DNA of 10,945 nt, from positions 1-10,945 of the forward strand of contig JAEYUH010000301.1 of NCBI GenBank assembly GCA_023432725.1. Reading direction: 5' to 3'. The position numbers and the translations under genes were made by a program. This DNA comes from Actinomycetes bacterium (GTDB lineage Bacteria; Actinomycetota; Actinomycetes; Propionibacteriales; Propionibacteriaceae). The notes beneath the pieces are model-generated. The model was not told the origin of the DNA and did no database searches. It saw only the letters and a program-made list of their open reading frames with translations. The stretch's first letter is position 1. Each line of letters opens with the position of its first letter. Shown piece after piece: positions 6,774 through 10,945 of the stretch.

Positions 6774-7466
6774 GTGAGCCGCGCGCGGCAGTTGCTGTCG
6801 GAGCTGGGGATCGAACTCGACCCCCAGCTCTATTCGCTTGCCCTGACCCACCGCTCGTACGCGTACGAGAACGGCGGCCTGCCCCACAACGAGCGGCTCG
6901 AGTTCCTCGGCGACGCCGTGCTGGGTGTCGTCGTCACAGAGTACCTCTACCGCACCTACCCCGACCTGCCGGAGGGCCGGCTGGCCAAGCTCCGCGCGGC
7001 GGTGGTGAACTCCCAGTCGCTGGCCATCGTGGCCGGTGACCTCGGGCTCGGCGACGAGCTGCTGCTGGGCCGCGGCGAGACCGCCACCGGCGGCCGCGAG
7101 AAGCCGTCGATCCTGGCTGACTCCCTCGAAGCGCTGTTCGGAGCCGTCCTGATCTCCTGCGGGCGCGACGCCGCCGATCGGCTGCTGCACCACCTCTTCG
7201 ACCCCCTGGTCGACCAGGCGGCGACCGTCGGCGCGGGCCTGGACTGGAAGACCAGCCTGCAGGAGGTCTGCGCCGAGCTCGATCTCGGACTTCCCGGCTA
7301 CCGGATCGCCGAATCCGGCCCCGACCACGACAAGCGGTTCACCGCGATAGCGGTGGTGGGTGACCGCAGCTTCTCCCCCGGTGAGGGACGCTCCAAGAAA
7401 CAGGCCGAACAGCAGGCGGCCGAGGCCGCCTTCCTCGCCCTGACCGCAGACCGCGCCCTGGCCTGA
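6774..7466 (+). CDS. rnc: Ribonuclease III
   Basis: RNase III cuts double-stranded RNA, including the stems that release 16S and 23S rRNA precursors. The 230-residue protein has the signature [13 protein letters not shown] (39-51) and the second acidic motif DSLEALFG from 116. The four metal-binding residues E43, D47, D116 and E119 keep the spacing of E. coli E41, D45, D114 and E117. A double-stranded RNA-binding domain follows from about 157 to 224, with the [15 protein letters not shown] helix near its end. The frame is open upstream to 6621 through rpmF, but homologous sequence begins near [11 protein letters not shown]; the GTG at 6774 is the only fitting start, although no strong ribosome site is visible. 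Its TGA (7464-7466) shares one base with the ATG of mutM. Confidence 0.95.
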   Translation: MSRARQLLSELGIELDPQLYSLALTHRSYAYENGGLPHNERLEFLGDAVLGVVVTEYLYRTYPDLPEGRLAKLRAAVVNSQSLAIVAGDLGLGDELLLGRGETATGGREKPSILADSLEALFGAVLISCGRDAADRLLHHLFDPLVDQAATVGAGLDWKTSLQEVCAELDLGLPGYRIAESGPDHDKRFTAIAVVGDRSFSPGEGRSKKQAEQQAAEAAFLALTADRALA

Positions 7467-8317
7467 TGCCCGAACTGCCCGAGGTCGAGGTAGTCCGGGC
7501 CGGCCTTGCGGCCTCGCTGCCCGGTCGCCGCCTGGCGTCAGCAGCCGTCCTGCACCCGCGCTCGGTGCGCCGCCACCCGGGCGGACCGGCCGACTTCGAG
7601 GCCGGGCTGGCCGGACGGGTGCTGGCCACCCCGCGCCGGCGTGGCAAGTTCCTCTGGCTGCCGTTCGACGACGGCGACGCGCTCGCCGCTCACCTCGGGA
7701 TGAGCGGCCAGTTCCGGTTCGACGATCCGGCCGCCCCGCTGCTGCCGCACACCAGGGTGGTGCTCAGGTTCGGTGACGACGGGCCCGAGCTCCGTTTCGT
7801 CGACCAGCGGATCTTCGGCGGGCTCTGGCTCGCCCCCGGCGGTGCCGCGCTGCCCGCCGACCTCGGCCACATCGCCCCCGACCTGTTCGAGCCAGGGGTT
7901 GAGTTGACGAGCCTCGTCAGGTCGGTGCGTCGCCACCGCAGCGGCATCAAACGCGTGCTGCTCGACCAGACGGTGGTCTCCGGGATCGGCAACATCTATG
8001 CCGACGAGGCCCTGTGGCGGGCGCGGGTCCACCCCGAGACGCCTGCCGACACGATGAGCCCGCAGCGGGTGCGGCGGGTGCTGGAAGCCGCCCGTGAGGT
8101 GATGGCGGAGGCGCTCGCCCAGGGCGGCACCTCCTTCGACGCGCTCTACGTCAACGTGAACGGGTCGTCCGGCTACTTCTCGCGGTCGCTGGCCGTGTAC
8201 GGACGGGCCGGACTGCCGTGCCCGCGGTGCGGCAGCCCCATCCTGAGGGAGGCCTTCGCCAACCGGTCCTCGCACCGATGCCCGCGCTGCCAGCCACGGC
8301 CGCGGGGAGCACACTGA
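7466..8317 (+). CDS. mutM: Formamidopyrimidine-DNA glycosylase (Fpg/MutM)
   Basis: Fpg removes 8-oxoguanine and formamidopyrimidines from DNA and nicks the resulting abasic site. The 283-residue protein begins [10 protein letters not shown], placing the catalytic Pro2 (mature N-terminus) and Glu3 as required. RRRGKFLWL holds the conserved lysine K61 (E. coli K57). The helix-two-turn-helix region includes [12 protein letters not shown], and the C-terminal zinc finger has C252, C255, C272 and C275, with R267 in the NRSSHRC hairpin that contacts the lesion phosphate. The order and all key residues support an active Fpg rather than the Nei branch. The start overlaps the rnc stop as TGATG, and there is no separate promoter. 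Confidence 0.96.
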   Translation: MPELPEVEVVRAGLAASLPGRRLASAAVLHPRSVRRHPGGPADFEAGLAGRVLATPRRRGKFLWLPFDDGDALAAHLGMSGQFRFDDPAAPLLPHTRVVLRFGDDGPELRFVDQRIFGGLWLAPGGAALPADLGHIAPDLFEPGVELTSLVRSVRRHRSGIKRVLLDQTVVSGIGNIYADEALWRARVHPETPADTMSPQRVRRVLEAAREVMAEALAQGGTSFDALYVNVNGSSGYFSRSLAVYGRAGLPCPRCGSPILREAFANRSSHRCPRCQPRPRGAH

Positions 8318-8321
8318 GCCC

Positions 8322-8837
8322 ATGCACATCGAGGTCGTCACCGGAGACATCACCCGGCTGCGGGTGGACGCCTTAGTGAACGCGGCCAGCCCGCGGATGC
8401 GCGGCGGCGGCGGGGTGGACGGCGCCATCCACGCTGCCGGCGGCCCGGAGATCCTGGCCGACTGCGTCCGGCGGTTCCCGCACGGCCTGCCGACCGGACA
8501 GGCCGGGTGGACCACAGCAGGCGAACTGCCGGCCCGGTGGGTGATCCACGTCGTCGGCCCGAACCGCACCGCCGGCCAGACCGACCGGTCGCTGCTGACC
8601 TCCTGCTACGCCAACGCGCTGGCCGTCGCCGACGATCTGGGGGCACAGAGCATCGCCTTCCCGCTGGTCTCGGCCGGCGTCTACGGGTGGCCGCTCGACG
8701 ATGCGGCGGCAGCCGCCGTCGACACCGTGGGGTCGACCCCGACCCGCGTCCAGCAGTGCCTGCTGGTCGGTTTCGGACCCGCTGCCACCGCCGCGCTCCA
8801 GCAGGCGCTCGCCCTGCGGCACGCCGACCCCTCCTGA
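8322..8837 (+). CDS. Macro-domain protein, O-acetyl-ADP-ribose deacetylase-like, with a substituted catalytic Asn
   Basis: A 171-residue single macro domain, a module that binds ADP-ribose and in many members hydrolyses O-acetyl-ADP-ribose or mono-ADP-ribosyl esters. Visible motifs are [18 protein letters not shown] (6-23), the ribose loop [15 protein letters not shown] (27-41), PTGQA (about 57-61) with [17 protein letters not shown], and the phosphate loop [16 protein letters not shown]. Compared with E. coli YmdB, Asp35 is kept (D33) but the catalytic Asn25 of NAAN is Ser23 (codon AGC, 8388-8390), so binding without efficient hydrolysis is possible. The gene starts 4 bases after mutM; GGAG at 8306-8309 is rather far (12 bases). 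No toxin of the DarT type is nearby. The family call is firm; substrate and activity are open. Confidence 0.9.
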   Translation: MHIEVVTGDITRLRVDALVNAASPRMRGGGGVDGAIHAAGGPEILADCVRRFPHGLPTGQAGWTTAGELPARWVIHVVGPNRTAGQTDRSLLTSCYANALAVADDLGAQSIAFPLVSAGVYGWPLDDAAAAAVDTVGSTPTRVQQCLLVGFGPAATAALQQALALRHADPS

Positions 8838-8841
8838 ACAG

Positions 8842-8872
8842 CCGGGTACTGCGCCCGCTCCAGGGTGCCCGG
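8842..8872 (+). terminator. Possible hairpin terminator after the macro-domain gene
   Basis: Arms CCGGGTAC (8842-8849) and GTGCCCGG (8865-8872) pair over 8 bases with one G-U, around a 15-base loop, starting 5 bases after the stop codon. There is no U run. It sits between the macro-domain gene and the next promoter, a sensible place for an actinobacterial-style terminator, but the fold is modest. Confidence 0.35.
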
Positions 8873-8890
8873 TCGCAGCGGTGTGGCCGG

Positions 8891-8896
8891 TAGAGT
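8891..8896 (+). promoter_or_regulatory. -10 element of the gtrA-smc unit
   Basis: TAGAGT, 9 bases before the GTG at 8906, identical to the -10 at 5927-5932. The start point would fall 1-3 bases before the codon, giving an almost leaderless message. No clear -35 box. Confidence 0.5.
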
Positions 8897-8905
8897 GGGC
8901 GAACT

Positions 8906-9469
8906 GTGAGCCCGAGCGACCTCTACCAGCGCCACCGGCACAGCCTCTCCCAGTTTCTGCGGTTCGGGCTCGTCGGGGGACTGGGCGTGCTGGTCAACCA
9001 GGTGGTGCTGGTCGCGACCAACGTGCTCGCGCGCGACGGCTTCGGGGTGCACGCCAACGACATCCTGATCGATCTGCCCTTCACCGACTTCAACGTGCGC
9101 AACTACCACCTGTACGTGATGATCGCGTTCCTGGTGGCGAACCTGTCGAACTTCCTGTTCAACCGGCACTGGACCTTCCGGTCCGCCGCCACCGGACCCG
9201 CCTGGCGCGAGTACTGGCCGTTCCTGCTGGTAGGGCTGGGGGCGCAGGCCGTCGGACTGCTGCTGATCACCGCCCTGATGCACCCCCACTCGCCGATCGG
9301 TCTTCCCGATTCGGTCTTCGACGGCTCGTCGGGCTTGCGCAACAAGCTGTACTGGGCGAACCTCATCACCATCGTGTGCGTGACTCCCATCAACTTCGTG
9401 CTGAACAAGCTGTGGACCTTCCGCGCGGTGAGGTCCAGCCGCCGTCAGGAATCGACGCGGGCTGCCTGA
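8906..9469 (+). CDS. GtrA-family four-helix membrane protein
   Basis: A 187-residue integral membrane protein of the GtrA family, whose members are thought to help move lipid-linked sugars (undecaprenyl- or decaprenyl-phosphate glycosides) across the membrane for cell-surface glycan synthesis. Four hydrophobic segments are visible at about 18-41, 69-85, 104-125 and 149-166. Segments 2 and 4 each end in the family repeat: [11 protein letters not shown] (82-92) and [11 protein letters not shown] (163-173). Both external loops are long (about 42-68 and 126-148) for a family whose members are often 120-150 residues. The GTG start is supported by TAGAGT 9 bases upstream. smc begins 2 bases after its stop. 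No glycosyltransferase is adjacent, so the sugar carried is unknown. Confidence 0.85.
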   Translation: MSPSDLYQRHRHSLSQFLRFGLVGGLGVLVNQVVLVATNVLARDGFGVHANDILIDLPFTDFNVRNYHLYVMIAFLVANLSNFLFNRHWTFRSAATGPAWREYWPFLLVGLGAQAVGLLLITALMHPHSPIGLPDSVFDGSSGLRNKLYWANLITIVCVTPINFVLNKLWTFRAVRSSRRQESTRAA

Positions 9470-9471
9470 CC

Positions 9472-10945
9472 ATGTACCTCAAGAGCCTGACCCTTCGCGG
9501 CTTCAAGTCGTTCGCCTCCGCCACCACGCTGCGGTTCGAGCCAGGGATCACCTGCGTCGTGGGCCCGAACGGGTCCGGCAAGTCGAACATCGTCGACGCG
9601 CTCAGCTGGGTGATGGGCGAGCAGGGCGCCAAGACCCTGCGGGGCGGCAAGATGGAGGACGTCATCTTCGCCGGCACCGCCGGACGTCCCCCGCTCGGGC
9701 GGGCCGAGGTGCTGCTGACCATCGACAACTCCGATGGCGCGCTGCCGATCGACTACACCGAGGTGACGATCTCGCGGACGATGTTCCGCTCCGGCGGCTC
9801 GGAGTACGCCATCAACGGCAGCACCGCGCGGCTGCTCGACGTCCAGGAACTGTTGGCCGACTCCGGCATCGGACGCGAGATGCACGTCATCGTCGGGCAG
9901 GGCCAGCTCGACTCGATCCTCAACGCCACCCCCGAGACCCGGCGCGGCTTCATCGAGGAGGCGGCCGGCGTCCTCAAGCACCGCAAGCGGAAGGAAAAGG
10001 CCGAGCGGAAGCTCGAAGCAACCGGGGCCAACCTCAACCGGCTGAACGACCTGCTCGCCGAACTGCGCCGCCAGCTCAAGCCGCTCGGCAGGCAGGCCGA
10101 GGTGGCCCGCAAGGCGGCGGTGATCCAGGCCGAGGTGCGCGACGCCCGCGCCCGGCTGCTGGCCGACGACTACCAGACCGCCCTGACCGCCCTGGCCAGC
10201 GACCAGGAGGCGGAGGCCAGCCTGAAGGCGCGCCGCCAGGCCGTCGAGGCACAACTCGCGCAGGCCAGGCAGGCCGAGCAGGAGGCCGAACTCGCCTCCC
10301 GCGAGTCCATCCCCGAGCTGACCCGCGCCCAGGAGACCTGGTACGGGTTGGCGGCGCTGGCGGAGAAGGTGTCGGCGACCTCCTCGATCGCCGCGGAGCG
10401 GCTGCGGGCCGCCGAGTCGATGGGCGCCGACGACCGGCCAGGGCGCGACCCCGAGGCGATCGAGCGGGAGGCCGCGTCGGTACGCGAGGCGGAGGCGAAG
10501 CTGCGGGCCGAGATCGAGGAGCGGGCAGCAGGGCTCGCCGAGGCCACCGCCGCCAGGGAGGCGGCCGACGCCGCCTACACCGCGGCGGAACGGCAGTACC
10601 AGGCCCACCAGCGCGCGATCGCCGACCGGCGGGAGGGCCTCGCCCGGCTGACCGGCGAGGTGAACACCCTGCGCGGCAGGGCCGAGTCCGCGGTCGCCGA
10701 GATCGGACGGCTCAGGGAGGCCCGCGACCAGGCCGAGCAGCGGGCCGCTGCCGCCCGCCACGCCTTCGCCGAGCTGGAGACCCGCCTGGCCTCGCTGAGC
10801 GCCGGCGAGTCCGGCCTGGACGCCGCCTACGAGGCGGCCGAGGCCGAGCTCGCCACCCTGCGGGCAGCCCGCGACGAGCTGCACGCCGCCGAGGTGGCAG
10901 CCAGTTCCTCGCGGGCAGCGCTGGCAGCGCGGGTGGACGCGCTGC
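9472..10945 (+). CDS. smc: Chromosome segregation protein SMC, N-terminal part (runs off the window)
   Basis: SMC forms a ring-shaped dimeric ATPase with ScpA and ScpB that loads at parS sites and aligns and compacts the chromosome arms. The first 491 codons are present without a stop; the full protein is usually near 1,200 residues. The head starts [15 protein letters not shown] with Walker [10 protein letters not shown] at 31-39, then [23 protein letters not shown], the Q-loop and [20 protein letters not shown] block, and [15 protein letters not shown], which marks the exit into the first coiled-coil arm. From about residue 170 on, the sequence is Ala/Glu/Arg-rich coiled coil. The hinge, signature motif and Walker B lie beyond the window. 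The ATG is 2 bases after the gtrA stop, and I see no well-placed ribosome site, so translation probably depends on gtrA. Confidence 0.96.
   Translation, partial: MYLKSLTLRGFKSFASATTLRFEPGITCVVGPNGSGKSNIVDALSWVMGEQGAKTLRGGKMEDVIFAGTAGRPPLGRAEVLLTIDNSDGALPIDYTEVTISRTMFRSGGSEYAINGSTARLLDVQELLADSGIGREMHVIVGQGQLDSILNATPETRRGFIEEAAGVLKHRKRKEKAERKLEATGANLNRLNDLLAELRRQLKPLGRQAEVARKAAVIQAEVRDARARLLADDYQTALTALASDQEAEASLKARRQAVEAQLAQARQAEQEAELASRESIPELTRAQETWYGLAALAEKVSATSSIAAERLRAAESMGADDRPGRDPEAIEREAASVREAEAKLRAEIEERAAGLAEATAAREAADAAYTAAERQYQAHQRAIADRREGLARLTGEVNTLRGRAESAVAEIGRLREARDQAEQRAAAARHAFAELETRLASLSAGESGLDAAYEAAEAELATLRAARDELHAAEVAASSSRAALAARVDAL

Noticed and set aside
8322..8837. Possible DarTG-type toxin-antitoxin system based on the macro domain
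   Set aside because: No DarT-like ADP-ribosyltransferase lies on either side; the neighbours are mutM and gtrA. The single-domain protein also lacks the extra C-terminal domain typical of DarG.
9445..10884. A 479-codon minus-strand frame opposite smc
   Set aside because: Leu/Gly-rich shadow of the smc coiled-coil codons. The plus strand encodes an unmistakable SMC head in the same place.

Overview
This window looks like chromosomal DNA from a high-GC Gram-positive bacterium (Actinomycetota). The evidence is the very GC-rich sequence with G/C-rich third codon positions, frequent GTG starts, several apparently leaderless promoters, a SepIVA-type coiled-coil protein, and the gene order recG-rsmD-coaD ... 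DUF177-rpmF-rnc-mutM ... smc. A member of the Propionibacteriales is my best guess, but the sequence alone does not prove it. No tRNA, rRNA, insertion sequence, CRISPR array or phage gene was seen. Coding density is high, and the longest gene-free stretch is about 105 bases (1968-2072).

Left part (1-1967, minus strand): a two-gene sugar-use unit. A major facilitator transporter is followed, with an ATGA overlap, by a family 2 glycoside hydrolase whose C-terminal part lies outside the window. It diverges from the rest of the window across the 105-base promoter region.

Middle part (2073-8317, plus strand): a tightly packed housekeeping cluster. It holds recG (fork remodelling), rsmD (16S rRNA methylation), coaD (coenzyme A synthesis), a short SepIVA-like septation protein, a DUF177/YceD protein, rpmF (ribosomal protein L32), rnc (RNase III) and mutM (8-oxoguanine repair). 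Most junctions overlap or have short gaps. The main internal break is at about 5892-5979, where a new promoter appears to start the DUF177-rpmF-rnc-mutM group. The themes are ribosome maturation (rsmD, DUF177, L32, RNase III), DNA maintenance (recG, mutM, smc) and envelope or division (the SepIVA-like protein).

Right part (8322-10945, plus strand): a macro-domain protein directly behind mutM, a GtrA-type membrane protein with its own near-leaderless promoter, and the 5' third or so of smc, which runs off the window. The macro-domain and GtrA genes separate mutM from smc.

I did not find a convincing undescribed system. The items most worth a second look are a Ser in place of the usual catalytic Asn of the macro domain, the shortened SepIVA homologue, a GtrA gene almost fused to smc, a perfect palindrome inside the DUF177 promoter, and a shared set of TAG-starting -10 boxes placed 6-9 bases before start codons.
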